Assembly (NCBI GenBank): GCA_020636155.1
Contig: JACJYM010000005.1
Span: forward strand, 124,001-188,000
DNA length: 64,000 nt
From: Lewinellaceae bacterium
Lineage (GTDB): Bacteria > Bacteroidota > Bacteroidia > Chitinophagales > Saprospiraceae
Direction: 5' to 3'
The notes under the pieces were generated by a model. The model did no database searches and was not told the origin of the DNA. It worked only from the letters and a program-made list of their open reading frames with translations. Shown piece after piece: positions 8,690 through 16,110 of this stretch. Made by a program: the position numbers and the translations under genes. How positions within the stretch are numbered: the first letter of the stretch is position 1; each line of letters begins with the position of its first letter.

Positions 8690-8780
8690 CAACCATTTAC
8701 TCATTTATTCATTTCCACATTTAATCATTTAATACATGCCAGTACATAATCAAACAAATCAATCATTTAATCATTCAAAT
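8690..8780 (+). repeat. Degenerate TTTAATCATT/ATTTATTCATT repeats on the right of the four-helix-bundle gene
   Basis: Runs such as CATTTACTCATTTATTCATTT, then TTTAATCATTTAAT, and again TCATTTAATCATTCAAAT. They mirror the repeats at 8147-8280 in inverted orientation. They continue into the first 15 codons of the longest HlyD frame, which read as low-complexity Asn/Gln/Ser/His. Confidence 0.4.
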
Positions 8781-10097
8781 ATGGATGACCTCATAGGCAA
8801 CCCCCCAGGTCTCCTACTACGGTCTGGAATCACCATGATAGCACTGGTTACGGCCATAATCTTAATAATGTCATGGTTTATCAGCTATCCGGATAAGATT
8901 ACAGCATCAGGCATACTGACTACCACCCATCCTCCGATAGAAATCTTAGCCAAAGATGGGGGGAAAATCGAGAGCATTTATGTGAAAGAAGGTGATACTC
9001 TGACAAAAGGTGACCCCATATTATATATAAAAAATGATGCCTCACTGGAAGAGGTAAAAGTACTCAGTATCGTAATTAAGGCATTCAATGAGATGAATGA
9101 TGTGAGAGATTATCTAAATATAGAAATACCAAAACTCGAACACCTAGGAATGATGCAAGCCGACTACCTGTCCATGATGTTAAAACTGAATGAATTTAAG
9201 ATACTGCTACGGCAGTCGGGAGTATTTGAGCAGATAAATACCCTACATACTGAAAAGCAAAAAATAGAACACCTCAACACCTCTATGTACAAAGAGAAGA
9301 ACATCATGGCAGAGGAAATGGCACTATACGAAAAAGACTTCCAAAGGCAGAAAAGCCTCAACGAATCAGGGGTAATAAGCGATATGGAACTCGAAAAAAA
9401 TAAAATGTCTTGGTTGCAAAACCAAAGACAGTACGAGGGAGCAGAAAGTGGCATTATACAGAATAAAATCAGAATGTCTCAGCTCGACTTACAGAGCCTA
9501 CAGCTAAAAGAAGAACGGGCATCAATGGTACAAGGCTACCTGAGTGAACTCAACGGACTCATCACCTCACTGAGTGCTGACCAGACTATATGGAAAAATA
9601 AATATATCCTAGATGCCGAAGTTGATGGTGCAGTGGCTTTTGTCAATGAGTTATATCTCAACAAAGAACTCACAGCAAATGAAGTAGTAGCCTATATCAT
9701 CAATGGTGGCGATGGAGAGTACCTTGTAAAGGCGAATACTCTCACAGATGCCATGGGTAAGATACATGCAGGAGACAGATTGTTACTAAAACTGCAAGCT
9801 TTCCCCTACAAAGAGTACGGAATGCTCAGCTCACAGGTATCTCATATCAGTACCTTGCCTCAGCAAGATAAAAATGGAGATACCTACTATCAGATTACAG
9901 GTCTAATGCCAGATGTGCTTAAAACCACCTATGGAGATACCATCCCCTATAAGCCCAATATGCCTGCTATTGTAGAAATCATCACCGAAGATAAAAGTGT
10001 ACTCGACAGGGTATTCAACCAATTCAGGTCACTACTAGATAATAACCGAAAGCACACAAAAGAGAAAAATAATATTAATCATCAAATAAAAAAATAA
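8736..10097 (+). CDS. HlyD-family membrane fusion adaptor
   Basis: This periplasmic adaptor links the C39 ABC exporter to an outer-membrane channel. It has one N-terminal transmembrane helix (MIALVTAIILIMSWFI, about residues 29-44), a lipoyl-like half (GGKIESIYVKEGDTLTKGDP), a long coiled coil (about 110-270, many Leu/Glu/Lys/Gln) and a second lipoyl/barrel segment (LDAEVDGAVAF). The longest frame starts at 8736, but its first 15 residues come from the repeat sequence around 8690-8780. The ATG at 8781 (MDDLIGNPPGLLLRSG) looks like the ancestral start. The HTH gene follows after 6 bases. Confidence 0.88.
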   Translation: MPVHNQTNQSFNHSNMDDLIGNPPGLLLRSGITMIALVTAIILIMSWFISYPDKITASGILTTTHPPIEILAKDGGKIESIYVKEGDTLTKGDPILYIKNDASLEEVKVLSIVIKAFNEMNDVRDYLNIEIPKLEHLGMMQADYLSMMLKLNEFKILLRQSGVFEQINTLHTEKQKIEHLNTSMYKEKNIMAEEMALYEKDFQRQKSLNESGVISDMELEKNKMSWLQNQRQYEGAESGIIQNKIRMSQLDLQSLQLKEERASMVQGYLSELNGLITSLSADQTIWKNKYILDAEVDGAVAFVNELYLNKELTANEVVAYIINGGDGEYLVKANTLTDAMGKIHAGDRLLLKLQAFPYKEYGMLSSQVSHISTLPQQDKNGDTYYQITGLMPDVLKTTYGDTIPYKPNMPAIVEIITEDKSVLDRVFNQFRSLLDNNRKHTKEKNNINHQIKK

Positions 10098-10103
10098 CAA
10101 ACC

Positions 10104-10454
10104 ATGACATTTTTAGAAAAACTACAAGTAATAGAACGGGTAGATGGGCTCATAAGAAGAAAAGCTACGGGAACGGCCGATGATTTGGCTGCCAAAATAG
10201 AAGTTTCAAGAAGATGTGTATATGATATCATTAATGTAATGAAAAGCATGGGAGCTCCCATAGAGTATTGTACCACCCGGCAGTCGTATTATTATGAATA
10301 TGAATGTGAGCTCATGATAGGGTTTATGGAAAAGGTTAGAGGAGGTAAAAATAAAAATTCTGAATTATTTTTTGATAGTGCAATTTTTTTGCACAACCCC
10401 TTAATACCTTTACAACATAATCATGATTACAGGGACATTCTCCGAACCCTTTAA
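10104..10454 (+). CDS. Small helix-turn-helix protein next to the precursor gene
   Basis: A 116-residue protein with an N-terminal HTH_11/DeoR-like winged helix (IERVDGLIRRKATGTADDLA, then EVSRRCVYDIINVMKSMGAP). It is followed by a short wing and an uncharacterised tail. Proteins of this kind commonly sit just upstream of peptide precursor genes in Bacteroidota, so I infer a local transcriptional regulator. The last part of the frame overlaps a palindrome and promoter-like sequence for the next gene (10378-10412). Confidence 0.65.
   Translation: MTFLEKLQVIERVDGLIRRKATGTADDLAAKIEVSRRCVYDIINVMKSMGAPIEYCTTRQSYYYEYECELMIGFMEKVRGGKNKNSELFFDSAIFLHNPLIPLQHNHDYRDILRTL
10378..10412 (+). promoter_or_regulatory. 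Palindrome and promoter-like box upstream of the precursor gene
   Basis: GTGCAA (10378-10383) and TTGCAC (10389-10394) form a perfect inverted repeat around TTTTT and could be an operator. TACCTTTA at 10405-10412 is one base off the TAnnTTTG -7 box. The spacing to the preceding TTTG (13 bases) is shorter than usual, so the promoter call is tentative. The same TACCTTTA octamer occurs upstream of the exporter at 5751. Confidence 0.35.
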
Positions 10455-10484
10455 TAGAGGAGGTAAATACTAAATTTTTATATT

Positions 10485-10703
10485 ATGTTAAAATTAGAAG
10501 ATTTTAAAAACTTTGGGTTTTCAAGACAAGAAATGTATCAATTAGTTGGTGGCAGGCAATGGAATACTAGTTATAAATCAATTGTTGGTGGAGTAAGTTC
10601 ACCTTGGTATAAAGATTCTGGAACTGATAATGTAGGTTCAAACAACACAACTGTTTTAGAAGGTCCGGATGCAGGTGATCAATATACGGATACTGCGCCT
10701 TAA
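10485..10703 (+). CDS. Candidate graspetide precursor peptide with a double-glycine leader
   Basis: A 72-residue peptide. Residues 1-23 form a classical leader (LKLEDFKNFGFS, then EMYQLVGG) ending in Gly22-Gly23, where the C39 exporter would cut. The 49-residue core is rich in Ser/Thr (28, 29, 32, 38, 39, 45, 47, 52, 55, 56, 68, 70) and Asp/Glu (44, 48, 59, 62, 65, 69), with Lys31 and Lys43. Those are the donor and acceptor types that ATP-grasp ligases join into omega-ester or omega-amide rings. There are no Cys residues. A second VGG lies at 34-36. A strong terminator follows. Assignment as substrate of the nearby ATP-grasp and SPASM proteins is inference from position and composition. Confidence 0.75.
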   Translation: MLKLEDFKNFGFSRQEMYQLVGGRQWNTSYKSIVGGVSSPWYKDSGTDNVGSNNTTVLEGPDAGDQYTDTAP

Positions 10704-10727
10704 TAAATTAAAAAAATAAATTACTTT

Positions 10728-10757
10728 AAGAGGCTATTATTATTTAGCCTCTTTATT
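10728..10757 (+). terminator. Hairpin between the precursor and downstream genes
   Basis: AAGAGGCTA (10728-10736) pairs perfectly with TAGCCTCTT (10745-10753) around TTATTATT and is followed by TATTATTT. It lies 25 bases after the precursor stop and would let the peptide be made in excess over the maturation genes. Confidence 0.7.
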
Positions 10758-10867
10758 ATTTAAAACTTTATAACATTGATATTTTCAAGAAACAAAGACC
10801 AGCTAAACTAGAATGATAAGAATTTCGAACTAGCTTGGCATAATTTTGGTTAAAAATTTCTAATTAA

Positions 10868-11749
10868 ATGAAACGAATTATTGTCTTTATTATTCTAAAT
10901 TCACTTAACGGTTTTGTAAATTGTCAAACTCATATTCCGTTACCTACAGAAAAGCCTCAATATATATTATCAGGCGAAGAAAATTATTATTCACATAGAA
11001 TAAAGAAATTAGAAAAATTGAATAATGTTATTTTTCACCAAGATTCATTTCAGATTGAATATATTAATCAATGTTTTTATAACAGGTTTGCAACATATTT
11101 TAATCTTTTAACAGATGATCCCAATGACTTACTATATATATTCTTTGATGCCTTAGGAAATGATAAAGATGATTTTTGCTATAAATATAATTCAATACTT
11201 CGGGAACAAAAAATTTTTCAAAAACAAAAATATTCATACTATAAAGCTCAACTACCAATTATGAATGTAGTTTGCGATTGTGTCTATAAGTCATATAATA
11301 AAGTTTTATGTGCTCAACTAGATACTATTGCCGCTAGAGATCAGAAGTATCGAGGAGAAGTACCTGATTTAAATAAACAGGCATTGTTAGATTCTATTAA
11401 TATATTAGAAGCGTTAAAGATTTACGAGAAGTGGGGATATCCAGGAAAACATTTAGTAGGGGTGGAACGATCCAATATTTTATTTTATGTGATTCAACAC
11501 TCAAATCTAGAAATCATGGAAAGATTTTTACCCGTTATAAAAGATGAAGCGGATAAAGCGAATCTTAATAGTCAGAATTATTGCTTATTATATGACCGAA
11601 TATGTGTGTTGAAAGATTTACCTCAACATTTCGGGACTCAATATAAAGAAAAAAATGGTGAATGGGTTTTATATAAACATATAAATCTTGATAAAATGAA
11701 TGAAAACAGAATTAAGTATTCTTATGATGCCATCGAAAATGATGAATGA
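10868..11749 (+). CDS. Secreted DUF6624-like protein of the peptide cluster
   Basis: A 293-residue protein with a signal peptide (MKRIIVFIILNSLNGFVNC-Q). The C-terminal half resembles DUF6624: KWGYPGKHLVG, VIQHSNLEIMERFLP, then LLYDRICVLKDLPQHFGTQ. The 'YDR...GTQ' segment is the most diagnostic. The family has no known activity. Proteins of this kind recur with graspetide loci in Bacteroidota, as far as I recall, but their role is not known. The gene is very AT-rich and its last 8 bases overlap the ATP-grasp start, so the two are coupled. The protein at 17856 looks like a distant paralogue. Confidence 0.65.
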   Translation: MKRIIVFIILNSLNGFVNCQTHIPLPTEKPQYILSGEENYYSHRIKKLEKLNNVIFHQDSFQIEYINQCFYNRFATYFNLLTDDPNDLLYIFFDALGNDKDDFCYKYNSILREQKIFQKQKYSYYKAQLPIMNVVCDCVYKSYNKVLCAQLDTIAARDQKYRGEVPDLNKQALLDSINILEALKIYEKWGYPGKHLVGVERSNILFYVIQHSNLEIMERFLPVIKDEADKANLNSQNYCLLYDRICVLKDLPQHFGTQYKEKNGEWVLYKHINLDKMNENRIKYSYDAIENDE

Positions 11750-12698
11750 AGTAAATATTTTTAGCCAAAGCGGTGATCACTCAGGTGACCTTCTAACTAA
11801 ATATCTCTTTTATCTTACTTATTCATTGCAAATAGAAAATTTAATTCTCCGATTTAATAGAGAAGAAAAAATTAACGCATTAACTCATTTGCTTTCAAAT
11901 GATGATACAATTTTCAAGGTTGATATAGGCAATTTTAATAAAGTATTTGGCAATTCTACTTTTTCATATTTAACAAGGAGATGTCATTTTCAGTTTGACT
12001 CCAAATATTTTAATAATCGAATTGATGAAGTAAATAAATTCCACTCTAAGGAAGCAATGGCGTTTATTAATTACCTATTTAACTTTATTGAGTCAAATAG
12101 CAACATTCAATTTGGACAATATCACAAAGAATCAGAAGATAATAAATTAATCCAATTATATTATGCACAAAAAAACCATTTAAAAATACCCAAAACTATA
12201 ATAACGACATCTAAAAAGGAACTCGAAATATTTATGAGTCCTTTAAAAGAGTACATTATTAAACCTATAACTAATCAAATTGCATTTTGGGATTCAGGTG
12301 GTTATTGGCAGTCAACTGGAACTTCCCTTTTTACCAAAGCAGATTTAAACAATCTAAATGAATTTTTTTTTCCTACACTCGTGCAGGAAAGAATAGTAAA
12401 AAAATATGAAATAAGAACTTTTTTTTATGAAGATGATTATTGGTCTATGGCAATGTTAACTCAAAAAAATGACAAAACTCGGTTAGATTATAGAAATTAT
12501 GATACTGAAACGCCAAATCGTAGAGTACCTATTTCAATTGATGAAACAAATTTATCAAAAATCAAGAGTACAATGAATTCTTTAAATTTACATACAGGTT
12601 CTATAGATTTTATTGTAGATAAAAACAATGAATTAATTTTTCTAGAAGTTAATCGATACTACTCCCCATTTTATAGACCACCAGTTGGACAAACATAG
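11742..12698 (+). CDS. ATP-grasp peptide maturase of the grasp-with-spasm type (GwsG-like), 3' end replaced by IS-A
   Basis: ATP-grasp ligases of this group activate Asp/Glu side chains of a precursor peptide and join them to Ser/Thr/Lys. The N-terminal MNEVNIFSQSGDHSGDLLTK is typical of the family; NTDxST-like proteins start the same way. EYIIKPI (about 170) carries an ATP-binding Lys, VQERIVKKYEIRTFF a Glu/Arg pair, TGSIDFIVD the first metal Asp and LIFLEVN (about 298-304) the Glu and Asn metal ligands. Native sequence stops at residue 306; the last 12 residues (YSPFYRPPVGQT) are translated from the IS-A inverted repeat. About 40 C-terminal residues expected of the family are missing, so activity is doubtful. 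Start chosen at 11742 because it overlaps the DUF6624 stop. Confidence 0.75.
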   Translation: MNEVNIFSQSGDHSGDLLTKYLFYLTYSLQIENLILRFNREEKINALTHLLSNDDTIFKVDIGNFNKVFGNSTFSYLTRRCHFQFDSKYFNNRIDEVNKFHSKEAMAFINYLFNFIESNSNIQFGQYHKESEDNKLIQLYYAQKNHLKIPKTIITTSKKELEIFMSPLKEYIIKPITNQIAFWDSGGYWQSTGTSLFTKADLNNLNEFFFPTLVQERIVKKYEIRTFFYEDDYWSMAMLTQKNDKTRLDYRNYDTETPNRRVPISIDETNLSKIKSTMNSLNLHTGSIDFIVDKNNELIFLEVNRYYSPFYRPPVGQT

Positions 12699-12811
12699 TT
12701 GATTTTTTAAATATCGTTTATATTTTTTCGAGAGAGTTTTCCATATTTCAATATAGGGAAAACCTCCCAAAAGGTTTTTCCGTGTAGTGTTGAAATGTGG
12801 TAAACCCGGTG

Positions 12812-13636
12812 TCATGCTACTTGCTTGTATTTATTTATCGGCTTTATTCTACCAATTCCTTGATGCCGTCTATGATTGTATCGGTGGATATAATTCTTAA
12901 TTCCTTCGTACAATTCTAAGCCATCTTTTGCAGGGTTAAGGTAAACATAATCTTGCTTTATGGTTCTAAAAAATCGTTCTACATATACGTTGTCAATAGC
13001 TCTTCCTTTGCCATCCATACTTATGCGTATTTGGTGCTGCTGTAAGCAATTAGCCCATTCTTTACTTGTATATTGGCTGCCTTGGTCAGAGTTGATAATT
13101 TGAGGTTTCCCATGCTTTTTTATACATTCATTAATCAGTTCTGTCTGTATTTCCTTTGCCAATGAGTTTGAAAGATTCCAGCCTACGATGTATCGACTAT
13201 AGACATCTATCACGGCCGTCAAATACATAAATCCCTGTCGCATAGCAATATATGAAATGTCAATCATCCATACCTGATTGGGTCGATCTATGTTTAAGCC
13301 TTTGAGCAAGTATGGCTGTATATAGCTTGTTTGCCCTAAGCGGCTCAGGTTTTTCTTTGGATATATGGCTTCTAAGCCCATTTTTCGCATCAATCTTCTT
13401 ACTCGTTTTTCATTTGCATAATAACCATATTCCTCTAGTTCATCTTGCATCCGTAACACACCGTAGGTCGGACTCTGTAAATATATTTTATCCATCTGAC
13501 ACATGATTTCTAAGTTCTCCTTACTCTCTCCCAATGGCTTATAATACAAGCTGCTACGATTGACTTCTAACAGCTCTGACTGTTTGCGGACACTCAGATT
13601 TTCGCCTTTGCTAACCATTTCCTTTCGTTCTTTCAT
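12812..13636 (-). CDS. IS-A transposase OrfB (IS3 family, DDE integrase core)
   Basis: A 274-residue rve-type integrase. An HTH_21 region lies near the start (VNRSSLYYKPLGES), followed by YGVLRMQDELEEYGYYANEKRVRRLMR, and the catalytic DDE triad lies in WMIDISYIAM, INSDQGSQYTS and VERFFRTIKQDYVY. Length is complete for OrfB and no in-frame stop is visible. The ATG overlaps the orfA stop (ATGA, 13636-13633). The frame is also open upstream through the slippery site in orfA, allowing an OrfAB fusion. Confidence 0.9.
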   Translation of the reverse strand: MKERKEMVSKGENLSVRKQSELLEVNRSSLYYKPLGESKENLEIMCQMDKIYLQSPTYGVLRMQDELEEYGYYANEKRVRRLMRKMGLEAIYPKKNLSRLGQTSYIQPYLLKGLNIDRPNQVWMIDISYIAMRQGFMYLTAVIDVYSRYIVGWNLSNSLAKEIQTELINECIKKHGKPQIINSDQGSQYTSKEWANCLQQHQIRISMDGKGRAIDNVYVERFFRTIKQDYVYLNPAKDGLELYEGIKNYIHRYNHRRHQGIGRIKPINKYKQVA

Positions 13637-13932
13637 AGTCCGGTTTTGCGTAAGCTTTTTTTTAAAAAGTCTCGTTCCATTTCCAATCTGCCTATCTTCT
13701 CATACAGCTTTTCAACATCCATTTCTTCTTGACTTTGGGATTTTTTCTCTCCGTCAAATGCTTTATCTGCATTGCTTAAAAACTCTTTCTTCCAATTTGA
13801 GATTTGGTTGGGGTGCAATTCAAATCTTTTTGCCAATTCTGACAAGCTTTCCCTTTCTTTTAAAGCTGCTATCGCTACTTTTACTTTAAAACTAGCCGTG
13901 AATTTTCTCCTTTTTTGTTTCATTTCTTTCAT
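13633..13932 (-). CDS. IS-A OrfA (HTH_Tnp_1), with -1 frameshift site
   Basis: A 99-residue DNA-binding OrfA: KRRKFTASFKVKVAIAALKE, SLSELAKRFELHPNQISNWKKEF (helix-turn-helix), then a leucine-zipper-like coil KLYEKIGRLEMERDFLKKSL. Near its end the minus strand has eight A followed by G (plus-strand T-run 13656-13663). A -1 slip there would enter the OrfB frame (KLTQNRTMKERKEM), the standard route to IS3 transposase. Confidence 0.88.
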   Translation of the reverse strand: MKEMKQKRRKFTASFKVKVAIAALKERESLSELAKRFELHPNQISNWKKEFLSNADKAFDGEKKSQSQEEMDVEKLYEKIGRLEMERDFLKKSLRKTGL

Positions 13933-13987
13933 CAGTTAAATTTAATAATTTTTCTCATTTAACTGGTGGTCTAATTTTCGGGGAGTA

Positions 13988-14512
13988 TTATAAAGTCGGC
14001 AATGCCAATTCTTTGGACCAATAAAGGTCACAATATTGCTTTATTTCCTCTAGGAGCTCATTCAATTCTTTTTTGTCAGTAATAGAGGCATCAATAGCGC
14101 TAAGAATTTTTGTTTTTTTCTCGGTATCATCAACAATATAAATATTAACTATTGGCCTTCCTGTAACCGTAACCTGTTGTAACTCAAAATCTTTGATGTT
14201 TTCTTTACGAATTTTCACATCACTCCCCTTCTTGTTTTCAATCAGTATTCCAGCTGGTAACAATTCTATTCTTTTAACACCAATATTTAATGCATTATAT
14301 TTTGACCTATTATTAGCTTCATAGATGAGAAAAGCGATGGACGAAATAAATATTATAAACAAAAACATATTAAATCTTATGGCCATTCTCAATGCTGAAG
14401 AAATCAACATAAAAATAGGGAAAAAATATCCCGTAATATGCAAGGTATGATCAATGGTTAAATTTTCGTCCCTATTAATTTTGTAATGGATAGAATTGAA
14501 AGCTTTTTTCAT
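13988..14512 (-). CDS. Membrane protein with a PH-like soluble half, duplicated copy
   Basis: A 174-residue protein identical to the one at 19846. It has two transmembrane helices (about residues 26-65: TGYFFPIFMLISSALRMAI and MFLFIIFISSIAFLIYEA) and then a soluble beta-rich domain (VKRIELLPAGILIENKKGSD, VNIYIVDDTEKKT) ending in an amphipathic helix. Bacterial PH-like membrane proteins have this arrangement, but the similarity is weak and no function is known. Here it is trapped between two IS elements, with its native promoter region reduced to 29 bases. Confidence 0.65.
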   Translation of the reverse strand: MKKAFNSIHYKINRDENLTIDHTLHITGYFFPIFMLISSALRMAIRFNMFLFIIFISSIAFLIYEANNRSKYNALNIGVKRIELLPAGILIENKKGSDVKIRKENIKDFELQQVTVTGRPIVNIYIVDDTEKKTKILSAIDASITDKKELNELLEEIKQYCDLYWSKELALPTL

Positions 14513-14541
14513 GCTTATTAGGTTTATATTTCGCTTTTATG
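13988..14541. repeat. 554-bp direct duplication, copy 1 (between IS-A and IS-B)
   Basis: Same sequence and orientation as 19846-20399; the encoded proteins are identical and I saw no base differences in the stretches I compared. It begins at the first base after the IS-A end, which is also the last base of the copied gene's stop codon. It ends one base before the IS-B inverted repeat. It carries the 174-residue gene plus 29 bases upstream of its ATG. Confidence 0.9.
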
Positions 14542-14725
14542 TACCCTCATGAAATTGCTTGACAACATTAGTATAACTTTTAACTAAATGTGGATAACTC
14601 AAAGTTAAAAAATTATTGATTACTATCATCTTTGTATCGACGGTTATGTGAACGGGAGCAGAGCTCTGCTGGGGAGCAACTCTGTGAGGTATAGCATGAT
14701 TACTCAAAGTGGAAAGGAATCTTTC

Positions 14726-14757
14726 ATATGGGGGTATGGTTTTTACTACCCCCATAT
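14726..14757 (-). terminator. Strong hairpin in the IS-B tail
   Basis: ATATGGGGGTA (14726-14736) and TACCCCCATAT (14747-14757) pair perfectly over 11 bp. It lies downstream of the transposase stop in the direction of transcription, so it probably terminates the IS-B transcript. A separate 14-bp palindrome, AGCAGAGCTCTGCT, lies in the same tail, between the hairpin and the IS-B left end. Confidence 0.5.
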
Positions 14758-14807
14758 TTTTGTAGATTGATTTCCAATTTAGGGAAAAATACCTTAAAAA
14801 ACCCATG

Positions 14808-16060
14808 TTATATTTGATTTTCAAAGTCATGCAAATATTTAATAGGTCGTTCTGAAACTGGCAATTCTGCTATCAGTTCTTCAAATTTTACAGGGCTTAA
14901 ATACCCCCAAATCATGTATTGCTCTTTGCTCATTACTGATATGGATAAGTTCTTTGCAAGCTTTCTGCAATTGGGTAAACGTGCTGATCTGCCAAGGTTT
15001 CAAATAGCTGTTTTTAATGAGTCCATTGAGATTTTCAGCACTTCCATTTTCAAGGCAATTGGTGGCTCTGCTTATTTTCATCCCCACATTCACTAGACGA
15101 TTTTTTATAGATCTGGGCATTGTATTGCGACCCATTGTCTGTATGGTGTATACACCCTTTTAGATTTACCTCTTTACGTATATGTATTGCATTTTGCAAG
15201 CATTGGAGTCCCACGCCTGCTTCCATAGTAACAGAGGTAAAAGACCGAGTATACGTTGGGAATAGGCATCTTTTAATGTAAATATATATGCATGATAACT
15301 CTCTAATGGATAATAAGTTATGTCTCCGACTATGACTTGATTTATACCATTTATTCCAATCCGGAAATCAAATTTGGATAATTTTCTTTACCAAGCCATC
15401 ACTGGTTTTCGTCCACTTTTTGTTCCTTTTAACCAATAAACCTCTATCTCGCATCAAGGTCTCAAACTTATTGACGCCTATCGAAAGCTCGATACCTGCA
15501 TGGTTTTGCAGGGTATAATACAACGATCGGCTACCCATTTGGGGGTGGATCTTACGCCACTCACACACAAGGTCTACGATCTTATCCTCTACTACTTTTT
15601 CAGCGTTTTTTCTTTTGACCATTTGCCAAACCAATTGCCTACTTGTGCCTATCTCTTTATAAAATGCTTCCATACTATATATTCTTTCCTTATGGCGAAT
15701 GTGGGTCACTACTTTTTTTAAAATTGTTTTTCAATGTCATGACCATAGACTTCTTTGATTTGCTCAAGAAGCTCCTCATAATAGTCGAGTTTGATTTGCT
15801 GTTTGCCTACCAATCGCTCCAAATTTTCTTTCTCCTTTTTTTACCTCAACTAATTTGAGGTAGTCACTGTCCGTTTCTATTACCAACCGATCTGGCTTCT
15901 GCAGTTTACCATACTTTTTTACCCAATTATACACTGCACTATAACTTACATCGAACTGTTGTGAAATAGCGCTTGTCGTAGCTCTTCCTGATTCTATCAT
16001 CGCTACCTTTGCCTTTTTAAAGCTTTCTGAAAATACTTTCCTCTGTTTTTTTGCTCTCAT
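14808..16060 (-). pseudogene. IS-B transposase, frameshifted
   Basis: OrfA-like start MRAKKQRKVFSESFKKAKVA with HTH segment ATTSAISQQFDVSYSAVYNW. The frame then shifts and continues as ERLVGKQQIKLDYYEELLEQ. Next come an OrfB-like piece (MEAFYKEIGTSRQLVWQMV ... LVKRNKKWTKTSDG), a further frame with GDITYYPLESYHAYIFTLKD (first catalytic Asp), a third with HTDNGSQYN (second Asp), and the tail SAENLNGLIKNSYL (Glu) running to a stop at 14808. At least three or four disruptions make it non-functional. Confidence 0.75.
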
Positions 16061-16110
16061 CTTTGCAAATTTGTGATAAGTTTTCCACATTTTTGTTGTC
16101 AACGTATTTC

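Larger units (their letters stand above)
12660..13987 (-). mobile_element. IS-A: IS3-family insertion sequence, apparently intact
   Basis: A 1328-bp element bounded by inverted repeats. The left end reads TACTCCCC then TAGACCACCAGTT. The right end, reverse-complemented, also reads TACTCCCC then TAGACCACCAGTT, with six or seven unmatched bases between the two blocks. It carries orfA and orfB in overlapping frames with a poly-A slippery site. I see no target-site duplication: the flanks are CGATAC on the left and TTATAA on the right. The right end touches a duplicated 554-bp segment. Confidence 0.85.

Noticed and set aside
12660..12698. PVGQ at the end of GwsG looks like the family motif NPVGQ
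   Set aside because: These bases lie in the IS-A inverted repeat (the same ACCACCAGTT is at the other end), so the likeness is a coincidence and not native GwsG.
13988..14512. The two identical 174-residue genes taken as an ancient paralogue pair
   Set aside because: Full identity extends outside the coding sequence and stops exactly at the IS ends, so this is a recent copy event.
14537..14830. 97-codon minus-strand frame in the IS-B tail
   Set aside because: It crosses the IS-B end and both hairpins of the tail and has no family-like features; treated as noncoding IS sequence.
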